64,000 nt of DNA from contig NZ_SSCL01000016.1 of the NCBI RefSeq assembly GCF_005876955.1, positions 1 through 64,000 of the forward strand, read 5' to 3'. This document shows positions 32,321 to 40,278 of this stretch, piece by piece. Position 1 is the stretch's first letter, and each line of letters begins with the position of its first letter. Position numbers and translations under genes: made by a program. Below the pieces are notes generated by a model. It searched no databases and was not told the DNA's origin. It saw nothing but the letters and a program-made list of their open reading frames with translations. The stretch comes from Sinomonas gamaensis. Its GTDB lineage: Bacteria; Actinomycetota; Actinomycetes; Actinomycetales; Micrococcaceae.

Positions 32321-33136
32321 ATGACCCAGACGGATCCAGCACAGTCCAAAGTCGCTATCGTCGCCGATCTCGGCGAAAGCTTCGGCAACTACACCATCGG
32401 AGACGATGACGCCCTGCTCGGCCTCGTCTCCTCGTCCAATATCGCGTGCGGCTTCCACGCCGGCGACCCCCGGGTCATGGATGCGACGGTCCGCGAGTGC
32501 GTCGAGCGCGGCATCGAGCTCGGCTGCCACCCCGGCTACCCGGATCTGGTTGGCTTCGGCCGCCGCCTGATCGAGGCCTCCGAGGAGGAGATCCGCACGG
32601 ACGTCCTGTACCAGCTCGGCGCCCTGGACGCCTTCGCCCGGATCCACGGCGGCCGGATCAGCCACTTGGCCCCGCATGGCCGCATGGGCAGCATCGCCCA
32701 GACCGACCGCGTCCACGCCCGCGCCATCACGGACGCTGCGGCAGCCTACGACCCCTCGCTCATCGTCGTCTGCCAGCGGGGCGTGCTCGCCGAGGAGGCC
32801 GAGAAGCGCAGCCTCAAGGTCGGCTACGTCTTCCTCGGCGACCGCGGCTATGGCGACGACGGCATGCCGGTCTCGCGCAAGGCCGAGGGCGGGCTGCTCT
32901 TCGACCCCGAGGAGGTGGGCCGTCGCATCGTCCAGGCCGTGCAGGACGGAACGGTCCGCTCCGTCAGCGGCAAGGTGGTGCCCCTCGGGCATGACTGCGA
33001 CGTCGCCCTCCTGCACGGCGACCACCCGCTCGTGCTGCAGAACGGCCAGGCCGCTCGCGCCGCGCTCTCCGAAGCCGGGATCGCGGTCACGGGCCTCCAA
33101 GAAGTCCTGCGGTCCAAGGCTCCGGCCGCAGCCTGA
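32321..33136 (+). CDS. LamB/YcsF (PxpA) family protein, divergent
   Basis: A 271-residue TIM-barrel protein of the 5-oxoprolinase subunit A family. NIACGFHAGDPRVMDATVRE, GCHPGYPDLVGFGRRLIEAS, GDRGYGDDGMPVSRKAEGG and LLHGDHP are clear family blocks. Two hallmark motifs are altered: the N-terminal DLNCDLGE reads IVADLGES, and the KPHGALYN motif reads APHGRMGS. It may therefore act on a related cyclic amide or other ring substrate rather than 5-oxoproline. GAGGAAGGA precedes the ATG. It is followed by pxpB- and pxpC-like genes. Confidence 0.85.
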   Translation: MTQTDPAQSKVAIVADLGESFGNYTIGDDDALLGLVSSSNIACGFHAGDPRVMDATVRECVERGIELGCHPGYPDLVGFGRRLIEASEEEIRTDVLYQLGALDAFARIHGGRISHLAPHGRMGSIAQTDRVHARAITDAAAAYDPSLIVVCQRGVLAEEAEKRSLKVGYVFLGDRGYGDDGMPVSRKAEGGLLFDPEEVGRRIVQAVQDGTVRSVSGKVVPLGHDCDVALLHGDHPLVLQNGQAARAALSEAGIAVTGLQEVLRSKAPAAA

Positions 33137-33140
33137 TCGA

Positions 33141-33170
33141 ACGGCGGCGTCCCGAAAGGGGCGCCGCCGT
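33141..33170 (+). terminator. GAAA-tetraloop hairpin between pxpA- and pxpB-like genes
   Basis: ACGGCGGCGTCCC, loop GAAA, GGGGCGCCGCCGT: a 13-bp stem (one T-G wobble) starting 5 bases after the pxpA-like stop, followed by CCTTTCG. The left arm overlaps TCGAACGGC (33137-33145), which is also complementary to GCCGTTCGA (33191-33199) just before the pxpB-like gene, so two folds compete. It may set the A:B expression ratio. Confidence 0.65.
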
Positions 33171-33214
33171 CCTTTCGCGAGACATCCCTAGCCGTTCGAA
33201 CACCAGAGAGAGAA

Positions 33215-33955
33215 ATGGCCGAGCATCCCCCCGGATCGTCAAGCCCACAGCAGTTCAGCGTTACGCCCTACGGAGACTCGGCCGTCCTTCTGACCCCCAC
33301 GTCCACCGACCCCGCCGAGCGCCGTCTGGCGGCGACGCGCCTCCGGGCCGCCGTCGCACACCACCGCCCGCGCGGCGTGGTCGATCTCGCGGCAGGGCTC
33401 GAATCCCTCCTTGTCGAGTTCGACCCCCTGCAGGTCTCGCACGACTTGCTCGAGGACACCCTCCTCCTCATCGCCGAGACGTCGGACCACGTCGCGGAGG
33501 CCGGGGACGCACGGGAGTTCGTGATCCCCACCGTGTTCGGCGGGGATCACTCGCCGGACCTCCCCTCGGTCGCGAGCGAACTGGGCCTCACGGTCGAGGA
33601 GACCATCACCACTTTCACGGGCTCCGTCCTCACCATCAACCTCCTGGCCTCGGCGATGGCGCCCATGATGGCGGGCGTCCAGTTCCCGCGGCAGCTCGCC
33701 CGCCTCGCGGAGCCCCGCACTGATGTCCCCTCCGGCTCGATCATGGTGGCCGGGACCAACGCGATCATCCAGCCCTTCCCCGGCCCCACGGGCTGGCGTG
33801 TGATCGGCCGGACCCCCCTGACGATCTGCGACATCTCGCGCGACCCGGCCGTGTCCTTCCGGCCCGGCGACACCGTGCGCTTCACGGCGATCCCCCAGGA
33901 GCGCTGGGACGAGCTCGCCGGAGAGTTCCTCGAGCCGGTGGGAGGGCTGCGATGA
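33215..33955 (+). CDS. PxpB/KipI-family (5-oxoprolinase subunit B-like) protein, divergent
   Basis: A 246-residue carboxyltransferase-domain protein. VTPYGDSAVLLT near the N-terminus, PSGSIMVAGTNAIIQPFP and GWRVIGRTPLTICD are PxpB/allophanate-hydrolase-like blocks, and FRPGDTVRFTAI is the usual ending. The GFxPGFxYL stretch normally found in the middle is replaced by NLLASAMAPMMAGV. It would form a complex with the PxpC-like protein for ATP-dependent ring opening. GTG/ATG start follows AGAGAGAG; its stop overlaps the next gene by 4 bases. Confidence 0.85.
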   Translation: MAEHPPGSSSPQQFSVTPYGDSAVLLTPTSTDPAERRLAATRLRAAVAHHRPRGVVDLAAGLESLLVEFDPLQVSHDLLEDTLLLIAETSDHVAEAGDAREFVIPTVFGGDHSPDLPSVASELGLTVEETITTFTGSVLTINLLASAMAPMMAGVQFPRQLARLAEPRTDVPSGSIMVAGTNAIIQPFPGPTGWRVIGRTPLTICDISRDPAVSFRPGDTVRFTAIPQERWDELAGEFLEPVGGLR

Positions 33956-34950
33956 CCACCGAATCCGCGTTCACCGTCATCCGCCCCGGAATCCTCGCCA
34001 CCTTCCAGGACCTCGGCCGCCGCGACGGGGAACGCCAGGGAGTCCCTTCGGGCGGGGCGGCAGACCAGCTCTCTGCCGCCGTCGCCAATATCCTCGTGGG
34101 AAACCCGCGCGATGCCGCGTTGCTCGAAGTCCTCGCCGGCGGCCTCGCGCTGCGAGCCGAGGCGCCGCTCCTGGTCGCCGTCACGGGCGCCACCGCGACG
34201 GTCAAGGTCGACGGACACCCGGTGCGACAGGGCGAGGCCGTGCACCTAGATGCGGGCTCGGTGCTCGACGTCGGGCGGGCGACCGCGGGCATGCGCTGCT
34301 ATGTGGCCATCAACGGCGAGCTGGACGCCCCCCGCTTCATGGGCAGCGCCGCGCCCGAAGCGAGGATGGGCTTCCCGCAGAACCTGAGCGCGGGGCAGCA
34401 GGTCAAGGTGCATTCGGCGTATCAGGGCCTGGCGAACCCGTTCGGCCAACCGCTCTTCCGGCTCCCCGTGCCGAAGCCCGACCTGACCCCGAGAGTCTGG
34501 ACAGTCCACATCGTGGAGGGCCCCGAGGCCCACGCCGTGGAGGGCATCCATGAGCTTCTGGCCGGCGCCGAGTACACCGTGGGGCCCAATTCGAACCACG
34601 TCGGCCTGCGGCTGGCAGGCCCCGTGCGGCACCCGGAGGGGCTCGGGGAGATCGTCTCTCACGGAGTGCCCGTGGGTGCCTTCGAGATCCCGCACGGCGA
34701 CGAGCTCATTGTCCTCGGCCGCTACCGCACCCTGACCGCCGGCTACCCCATCGTCGCCTTCGCCGCGACCTCCGACCTGCCGCTCCTCGGCCAGGCCGAG
34801 CCCGGCCGACGTCTCGCCTTCCGCTGGATCAGCCGCGAGCAGTCGGTGGAGCGCCTCCGGGTCCAGGAGGGCGAGCTGCGCATGCTCGAGCAGCGCTCGA
34901 AAACTGCCCTCGAATCCCTCGGCGTGCCCATTGACGCCACCATGGCTTAA
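33952..34950 (+). CDS. PxpC/KipA-family (5-oxoprolinase subunit C-like) protein, divergent
   Basis: A 332-residue biotin-dependent-carboxylase-type domain protein. TFQDLGRRDGERQGVPSGGA and AAVANILVGNPRDAALLEV are the N-terminal family motifs; the later ADGHP-like and GMRCYVAINGELDAP segments follow, with the usual LGSRST replaced by MGSAAPEA. C-terminal PVGAFEIPHGDELIVLGR and YPIVAFAATSDLPLLGQ correspond to the conserved GxPxDGxPIILxxD and YP.IG.V region in modified form. ATGA overlap with the pxpB-like gene. The whole A-B-C set is divergent in the same manner. Confidence 0.85.
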   Translation: MTTESAFTVIRPGILATFQDLGRRDGERQGVPSGGAADQLSAAVANILVGNPRDAALLEVLAGGLALRAEAPLLVAVTGATATVKVDGHPVRQGEAVHLDAGSVLDVGRATAGMRCYVAINGELDAPRFMGSAAPEARMGFPQNLSAGQQVKVHSAYQGLANPFGQPLFRLPVPKPDLTPRVWTVHIVEGPEAHAVEGIHELLAGAEYTVGPNSNHVGLRLAGPVRHPEGLGEIVSHGVPVGAFEIPHGDELIVLGRYRTLTAGYPIVAFAATSDLPLLGQAEPGRRLAFRWISREQSVERLRVQEGELRMLEQRSKTALESLGVPIDATMA

Positions 34951-34951
34951 G

Positions 34952-34985
34952 TGCGAAACTATTCGCAGATGCGAACTAAATAGCA
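34952..34985. promoter_or_regulatory. Predicted IclR operator pair upstream of the SDR gene
   Basis: TGCGAAACTATTCGCA (34952-34967) is a perfect TGCGAA-N4-TTCGCA palindrome starting one base after the pxpC-like stop; TGCGAACTAAATAGCA (34970-34985) is a 10/12 match 18 bp on. They lie 37-70 bases before the SDR start. Confidence 0.75.
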
Positions 34986-35021
34986 CTAAAAGTCCACTCC
35001 TCCCTGAAAGGGAACAATCCC

Positions 35022-35813
35022 ATGCAGCTCTTGGAAGGCCAGACCGCGATCGTCACCGGCGCGGGCACTGGCATGGGGCGCGCCATCGCAGCGCTGCTGG
35101 CGGCCGACGGCGCCGCAGTCGCCCTGGTCGGTCGACGGCGCGAGCCGCTCGAGAAGCTCGCGGCGGAAATCCGCGCCGAAGGGGGCACCGCCGTAGTCCT
35201 CCCCGCTGACATCACCAAGGGCGACGACGTCAAGGCTCTCGTGGACGCGGTCCACCGGGACCTCGGGGCGGTGGACATCCTGGTGAACAACGCGGGCAGC
35301 GCGAGCTCGGTGCTCAACGTCCGATGGATCAGCGAAGAGGAATGGGCACAGGTCCTGAACGTGAACCTCACCGCCGTCTACCTCCTGTCCCAAGCGGTCC
35401 TGCCGGACATGCTCGGCCGCAAGCGCGGGACGATCATCACGGTCTCCTCGCTCGCCGCGGTCAACCCGAACCTCCTCGGCGGGGCGGCGTACGGCGCGGC
35501 CAAGGCCGCCGCCAAGAACTTCATGACCTACCTCCACAACACCTTCAGGAACGACGGCCTGCGCGCCGCCACGATCCTGCCCGGCGAGACCGCGACCCCG
35601 ATCCTGGACAACCGCGCACGCCCCCCGCACGAGGCCGAGCGCGAGGCCATGGTCCAGCCCGAGGACGTCGCCCGCGCTGTCGAGCTGGTCGCCACGCTCC
35701 CTGCGCGCACCGTCATCACGGAGCTCTCGATCGCCCCGACCTTCCAGCGCGACACCTCCGGCGACCTGGAGATCAGCCGCTGGATGGGCGCGCCGGAGGA
35801 TGAGCGGCCATGA
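35022..35813 (+). CDS. Short-chain dehydrogenase/reductase
   Basis: A 263-residue classical SDR. TGAGTGMG (12-19) binds the cofactor, VDILVNNAG (about 84-92) is the NNAG motif, and Ser142/143, Tyr157 and Lys161 (SSLAAVNPNLLGGAAYGAAK) form the active site. VGRRR after the second strand suggests NADP preference. It would oxidise or reduce a hydroxyl or keto intermediate of the pathway. Its stop overlaps a small open frame that leads to the aminotransferase gene. Confidence 0.9.
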   Translation: MQLLEGQTAIVTGAGTGMGRAIAALLAADGAAVALVGRRREPLEKLAAEIRAEGGTAVVLPADITKGDDVKALVDAVHRDLGAVDILVNNAGSASSVLNVRWISEEEWAQVLNVNLTAVYLLSQAVLPDMLGRKRGTIITVSSLAAVNPNLLGGAAYGAAKAAAKNFMTYLHNTFRNDGLRAATILPGETATPILDNRARPPHEAEREAMVQPEDVARAVELVATLPARTVITELSIAPTFQRDTSGDLEISRWMGAPEDERP

Positions 35814-35983
35814 AGGCCCGACACCTGGTGACCGCCCGCCGCGCGAGCGCCGTGCAGCCGCGAACCTCCGGCCACACAGCCTCCATCGACCGCCCCCTCT
35901 ATGCCCTCCCCGCCAAGACCACGAGCCCGGGCACGACGTCGCAGCAGCCGTCGGCCGGGCACCCCCGACAAGGAGCATCATGA
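35810..35983 (+). CDS. Possible 57-residue coupled small protein
   Basis: An ATG at 35810 overlaps the SDR stop (ATGA), and its own stop TGA (35981-35983) overlaps the aminotransferase ATG (ATGA at 35980). The predicted peptide begins MKARHLVTARRASAVQPRTS and is basic, rich in Ser, Thr, Pro and Ala, with no recognisable domain. Overlap at both ends suggests translation passes through the frame; it may be only a coupling leader. The alternative is that the stretch is untranslated spacer, since the aminotransferase has its own AAGGAG. Confidence 0.35.
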   Translation: MKARHLVTARRASAVQPRTSGHTASIDRPLYALPAKTTSPGTTSQQPSAGHPRQGAS

Positions 35984-37152
35984 CCATCCACCCCGAACTC
36001 AGCCTCGGATTCTCCGCCTCCGAGCTGGTCCAGCGGATCGAGCGGCACTCCCTGCGCGTCCAGCAGCCGGCCTCAAGCGGGTCCCTCGTCTCCCTCGCTA
36101 TGGGCGAGCCCGACTTCGCGACCCCGCACAAGATCACCCTCGCCGCCGCCCGGGCCCTCGAGGACGGTTTCACCCACTACTCCCCCATGCGCGGCGAACC
36201 CGTGCTCCGCAACGCGATCGCGCGCTCCCTCGGCGAGCTCGCCGGGGACGAGTTCGCGGCCGACGACGTCCTGGTCACCCAAGGCGGGACCGCCGGGCTC
36301 GCGGCGGCGATCCTCGCCGTCGTCAATCCGGGCGACCGCGTGGTGATCCCGGACCCCACCTACTCCCTGTACGCGGATCTGGTGAACATGGCCGGCGGCA
36401 CGGTTGTCCCCGTCCCGCTGGCCGGGGACCTCCACTGGGACGTCCCCGCGCTTGCCCAGGCGCTCGTCGGAGCGAAGCTGTTCGTCTTCTGCAACCCCTC
36501 CAACCCCACCGGGATCGTGCACAGCCGCGCCGAGCTGGAAGGGCTCGCCGCCGCCGTCGCCGGGACCGAGACGCTCGTCCTCGCCGACGAGGCCTACAGC
36601 GAACTCGTCTACACCCCCGAGCCGTTCACCTCCGCGCTTCAGCTCCCCGGGCTGCGGGACCGGACCATCTACTGCCAGACCTTCTCCAAGAGCTACGCGA
36701 TGACCGGCTGGCGCGTGGGCTACCTCTGGGGCCCCGCCGAGGTCATGAACGCCGCGGCCCGAGTGCACGGGACCTTCAACGGCTCGCTCAACAGCGCCGT
36801 CCAGCACGCCGCCGTCGTCGCCCTCGAGCAATGCCGCGAGGACATCGAGGAGATGCGACGCTCGTACCAGGCCCGCTGCGAACTCATGTACACGGGCCTC
36901 GCCCGGATCCCGGGCCTCACCGTCCGCGAGCCCGAGGGCGCGTTCTACCTCTTCCCCAAGTACGAGCTCGACATCCCCTCCGCCCAGCTCACCGCCGACC
37001 TGCGCACCTTCGGCGTCGCAGTCCGCCCCGGCGGCGAGTTCGGCGCCGCCGGCGAGCACCACCTCCGCCTCTCCTACGCCGCAAGCCCCGAGCACATCAC
37101 GGCCGGCGTCGAGCGCCTCGCCGCAGGCCTGAGCGAACTGGGACGGCGATGA
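35980..37152 (+). CDS. PLP-dependent aminotransferase, class I/II
   Basis: A 390-residue fold-type I enzyme. SLAMGEPDFATP binds the substrate carboxylate side, CNPSNPTGIV carries the conserved Asn, LADEAYSELVY the Asp-Tyr pair, and TFSKSYAMTGWRVGY the PLP-binding Lys237; the C-terminal Arg is in HHLRLSYA. It converts an amino acid to the keto acid, or the reverse, probably in step with the SDR and PxpABC-like enzymes. AAGGAG lies 4 bases before the ATG. Its stop overlaps the next start. Confidence 0.92.
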   Translation: MTIHPELSLGFSASELVQRIERHSLRVQQPASSGSLVSLAMGEPDFATPHKITLAAARALEDGFTHYSPMRGEPVLRNAIARSLGELAGDEFAADDVLVTQGGTAGLAAAILAVVNPGDRVVIPDPTYSLYADLVNMAGGTVVPVPLAGDLHWDVPALAQALVGAKLFVFCNPSNPTGIVHSRAELEGLAAAVAGTETLVLADEAYSELVYTPEPFTSALQLPGLRDRTIYCQTFSKSYAMTGWRVGYLWGPAEVMNAAARVHGTFNGSLNSAVQHAAVVALEQCREDIEEMRRSYQARCELMYTGLARIPGLTVREPEGAFYLFPKYELDIPSAQLTADLRTFGVAVRPGGEFGAAGEHHLRLSYAASPEHITAGVERLAAGLSELGRR

Positions 37153-37460
37153 TCACGGCTTCTTTGACGGGTGCCGCCGTCTTTCCCACGATGGTGCTCC
37201 TGGACGAGAGCACCTCGCAGCTTCGGTGCCGGATGCTGGGCGGCCCGATCCACGTCCTCCGCCGCCGGGCGCACCGGCTCGGGAAGCTTGTGGCAGGTGT
37301 TCCCGGGGTCCTGAGGGTCCGCGAAACGCTCGACGGCGTTCTCATCGACTGCGAGGCCGGCACCGAGGACGCCCGGCAGATCCGCAAGACGGTCGGGACG
37401 CTCTATTCGGTGATCGCCGGCGGCGGAGTCCACCCTGCGTCCGGGCATGCGCATGGTTAG
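37149..37460 (+). CDS. Hypothetical protein coupled to the aminotransferase
   Basis: Not recognised. 103 residues, ATGA overlap with the aminotransferase gene. GKLVAGVPGVLRVRETLDGV with LIDCEAGTEDARQIRKTVGT suggests a small beta-alpha-beta fold like those of HMA or ACT domains, but no metal-binding CxxC is present. It ends just before the TetR regulator and in one reading overlaps its upstream in-frame codons. Confidence 0.5.
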   Translation: MITASLTGAAVFPTMVLLDESTSQLRCRMLGGPIHVLRRRAHRLGKLVAGVPGVLRVRETLDGVLIDCEAGTEDARQIRKTVGTLYSVIAGGGVHPASGHAHG

Positions 37461-37515
37461 GCTGGGAAGCGCGGGCGCGAGGCCCGCGCCGACATCCCCA
37501 GAGAGGACGCGCCGT

Positions 37516-38112
37516 TTGCGAAGCGACACCAAGCGCAACCGTCGCCAGCTGATCCAGGCCGCCGGACGCCTGTTCGCCACGAGCACCGGCCTGGCCTCTG
37601 TCAGCATGTCCGACATCGCCCGCGAGGCCGAGATCTCCCCCGCCACCGCCTACCGTCATTTCGCCTCTGTCGAGGAAGTGCTCATCGCCTACCGCTACGG
37701 CATCGGCGAACGGCTCAAGGAGTTCAGCGACGAGCAGAAGAGCTCAGGCGTGACGCTCCTGCGCGACGTGGACCGCCGCTGGGTCGAGCTCGTCGGCGAG
37801 CACGGATGGTCGATGGTCCACACCCGCTCCCCCGAGGGCTACCTCGCCCGGCTCCGCAGCGGAGCCGAGTACCTCACCGTCCAGGCCGACGCACTCGAGC
37901 GCCCCCTGCGCGAAGCCATCGAGGAGCTCGGGTTGCCCGCCATCGGCGACGAAGCGATGTTCCTCTGGAACATCCTCTTCGACCCCCGCGAAATCCTCGA
38001 CGTCATCAACACAGTCGGCCTCTCCGAGAAGGACGCCGCCGACCGCCTCACCGACACCTTCCTCGGCGCCGTGGGCGGCTGGTGCAAGAACGAACGCGGT
38101 GGCACGGACTGA
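37516..38112 (+). CDS. TetR/AcrR family transcriptional regulator
   Basis: A 198-residue regulator. RNRRQLIQAAGRLFATSTGL and VSMSDIAREAEISPATAYRH form the N-terminal helix-turn-helix; the rest is an all-helical ligand domain. The TTG at 37516 is chosen because GAGAGGA lies 8 bases upstream; ATGs at 37447 and 37453 are in frame but have no ribosome-binding site and overlap the previous gene. It may sense a pathway intermediate; no clear operator was found next to it. Confidence 0.85.
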   Translation: MRSDTKRNRRQLIQAAGRLFATSTGLASVSMSDIAREAEISPATAYRHFASVEEVLIAYRYGIGERLKEFSDEQKSSGVTLLRDVDRRWVELVGEHGWSMVHTRSPEGYLARLRSGAEYLTVQADALERPLREAIEELGLPAIGDEAMFLWNILFDPREILDVINTVGLSEKDAADRLTDTFLGAVGGWCKNERGGTD

Positions 38113-38250
38113 GCCGGGAAACGGGCCTTTCGCTTGGGCTTCACGGATGCCACCCATGTGGCGGGCTTGGCGGGCCTATCCCCGGAATGCGTTCGGCAGA
38201 GCCTGCGTGGGCTTCGGCGCCCGAGGGCGGCCCGCAGCTAGGATCCTGAC

Positions 38251-38991
38251 GTGGATCAGGTGGTTGAGGGGATGTGGCTTGTCCCGGGCGGGTCGTCGAA
38301 TTGGGTCATCGTGAAGGATCCCGGCAGTTCCTCGTTCACCCTCATCGATGGAGGCTATCCGGCGGATTATGGCCGGCTGTTGGGCTCGATGAGGCAGATC
38401 GGCCTCCGGCCCCAGGATTGCCGCGTGGCCCTCGTCACTCACGGCCACGTTGACCACATTGGCGGTCTTCAAAAATTCGCGACGGAATTCGGGGGGCCGG
38501 TCCTGTGCCATGCGGATGAGGTCCGGAATCTCGTGGGACCGCAACGCGAGCAGGTGACAATCGGGCGAATTGTGCCGAGGCTGTGGCGCGGGAGGGTCAG
38601 GAGTTGGCTCCGTACCGCGCTGAGCCTGAAGGCCCTCGAGCCCGTTTCCATCACGCCCGCCGGCGTCTTCCACGATGGCGAGACGCTCCACGTTCCCGGA
38701 TCGCCCACCGTCTTCCACTTCCCCGGACACACTTCCGGCGCCTCGGCGTTCCTGTTCGACACTGCGGGGCAACGCCTCCTCGTCTCGGGTGATATCGCAA
38801 TCACGGCGCACGAAACGTTGCCCGACCAGACGCCGCGCCTCCGGATCCTCCCCTCGATGTTCCACCGCGACCGAACTCAAGCGCAGGCGAGCCTCGATCA
38901 GCTCATGGCGCTTCAGCCCGACGTCGTGCTTCCCGGCCACGGACCAACGCTGCGGCTCACGGGCTCGGACGTGGCTGACCGCCGCGCGTAG
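38251..38991 (+). CDS. MBL-fold metallo-hydrolase
   Basis: A 246-residue metallo-beta-lactamase-fold protein. THGHVDHIGG (His64, His66, Asp68, His69) is the zinc-binding motif; FPGHTSGASAF supplies the next histidine; LLVSGDI the bridging aspartate; VLPGHGP the last histidine. Such enzymes hydrolyse thioesters, lactones or phosphodiesters; the substrate is unknown. Starts with GTG. The 138 bases before it (38113-38250) show no gene or clear signal. Confidence 0.85.
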   Translation: MDQVVEGMWLVPGGSSNWVIVKDPGSSSFTLIDGGYPADYGRLLGSMRQIGLRPQDCRVALVTHGHVDHIGGLQKFATEFGGPVLCHADEVRNLVGPQREQVTIGRIVPRLWRGRVRSWLRTALSLKALEPVSITPAGVFHDGETLHVPGSPTVFHFPGHTSGASAFLFDTAGQRLLVSGDIAITAHETLPDQTPRLRILPSMFHRDRTQAQASLDQLMALQPDVVLPGHGPTLRLTGSDVADRRA

Positions 38992-39088
38992 AGCAGGATG
39001 TCGTCGGGCCTCTACTGTCGAGGCACGAGACCTTCGCACGGGCACGGCGTGCCTGTACGGTTGGCACAACCGGCCCGGAAGGACAGCA

Positions 39089-39397
39089 ATGACGCGCTTC
39101 CTCATCACGTACCACGGCATGCCGTACCCCCAGCCTGACGTCATCTCCGCCTCCCGCACGGCACTGCGGAAGTGGGCGGAGAATTTCCTGGGCACAGCCC
39201 TTGTCGACTTCGGGGCACCACTGCTCCTCGGCGGCCAGATCGCGGCAAGCGAGCCGGTCGACGCCGTCGAGATCGACGGCTACAGCATTATCGAGGCACG
39301 CTCTCTGGCCGACGCGCGGGCACTCCTCTCGGACCACCCCTACATTTCGCTCGGCGGAACCATCCAGATCAACGAGTGCCTCGAACTGGAGGGTTGA
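39089..39397 (+). CDS. YCII-related domain protein
   Basis: A 102-residue ferredoxin-like protein: MTRFLITYHGMPYPQPDVIS at the N-terminus and DGYSIIEARSLADARALLSD followed by HPYISLGG match the YCII pattern, where the late DHP motif is a conserved mark. Function of such proteins is mostly unknown. GAAGGA precedes the ATG at 39089. The hydrolase promoter begins inside its last codons. Confidence 0.7.
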   Translation: MTRFLITYHGMPYPQPDVISASRTALRKWAENFLGTALVDFGAPLLLGGQIAASEPVDAVEIDGYSIIEARSLADARALLSDHPYISLGGTIQINECLELEG

Positions 39398-39422
39398 CGA
39401 TCCAAGCTAATAGAATTAGCTT
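39394..39422 (+). promoter_or_regulatory. Promoter with 19-bp palindromic operator, probable TetR site
   Basis: AAGCTAATAGAATTAGCTT (39404-39422) is a perfect palindrome of two 8-bp arms around AGA. TTGACG (39394-39399) and TAGCTT (39417-39422) form a -35/-10 pair with 17-bp spacing, so the palindrome lies over the spacer and -10. It precedes the hydrolase-TetR gene pair and is the natural operator for that TetR protein. Confidence 0.7.
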
Positions 39423-39453
39423 TGCAGCTATGAGCACTAGCGAAGGGGTCATG

Positions 39454-40278
39454 ATGTCCAGTCTTGGAACCGATCTTCGGATGCTGCAGCGGGACGGCGG
39501 CCAGCTCGCCTTTGAAGTCCTCGGCGAGGGCCCCCTCGTGGTGTGCCTCCCGGGGATGGGAGAGCTGCGGAGCAGCTACCGGCACAACGTCCGCGCCGTG
39601 GCGGCGGCTGGTTTCCGGGTCACGGCCGTGGACCTGCGCGGCCACGGCGACAGCGACGCCACCTTTGCCGAGTACGACGACGTCGCTGCCGCCACCGACG
39701 CGCTTGCCCTCATCGAAGAGCTCGGCGGCCCCGCGCTCCTCGTCGGCAACTCCATGGGCGCCGGCGCCGCGGTGTGGGCCGCCGCCGAGCGGCCCGACCT
39801 CGTGGCCGGAATCGTTCTGATCGGCCCGTTCGTGCGCGAGACCCCGATCAACCCCCTGATGGCGTGGGCCTTCCGGGCGGCGATGTCTGGTCCTTGGGCT
39901 CCCGCCGTCTGGCACGCCTACCTGCCCTCGCTCTCCCCGGGACGCAAGCCGGCAGACTTTTCCGAACACCGGGCCGCGATTCGGGAGAGCATGCGTCGAC
40001 CCGGCCACGCCCGGGCCTTCGCCGCCACGACGCGGACCAGCCACGCGCCGGCCGAGGCACGTCTGGCCGAGGTGCAGTGCCCCGCTCTCGTCGTGATGGG
40101 TACCGCTGACCCCGACTTCCCCGACCCAGTCCGGGAGGCCAGCTGGATTGTGGACCATCTCGCGAACGCCGAGCAGCTGCTCGTGCAGGGCGCGGGACAC
40201 TATCCTCAGGCCGAGGAGCCAGAGATCCTCAATCCCGCCCTGATTGCGTTCGCCCACAAGGTCCTGCCCCGTGCCTAG
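39454..40278 (+). CDS. Alpha/beta hydrolase
   Basis: A 274-residue hydrolase. AVDLRGHGDSD is the usual loop, LLVGNSMGAGAAVWAAA carries the nucleophile Ser in GNSMG, MGTADPDFPDP supplies the acid and GAGHYPQAEEP the histidine. Three starts are possible (39430, 39451, 39454); the last has GAAGGGG at good spacing. The gene overlaps the downstream TetR gene by 8 bases, so regulator and hydrolase are co-expressed and probably answer to the enzyme's substrate. Confidence 0.85.
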   Translation: MSSLGTDLRMLQRDGGQLAFEVLGEGPLVVCLPGMGELRSSYRHNVRAVAAAGFRVTAVDLRGHGDSDATFAEYDDVAAATDALALIEELGGPALLVGNSMGAGAAVWAAAERPDLVAGIVLIGPFVRETPINPLMAWAFRAAMSGPWAPAVWHAYLPSLSPGRKPADFSEHRAAIRESMRRPGHARAFAATTRTSHAPAEARLAEVQCPALVVMGTADPDFPDPVREASWIVDHLANAEQLLVQGAGHYPQAEEPEILNPALIAFAHKVLPRA

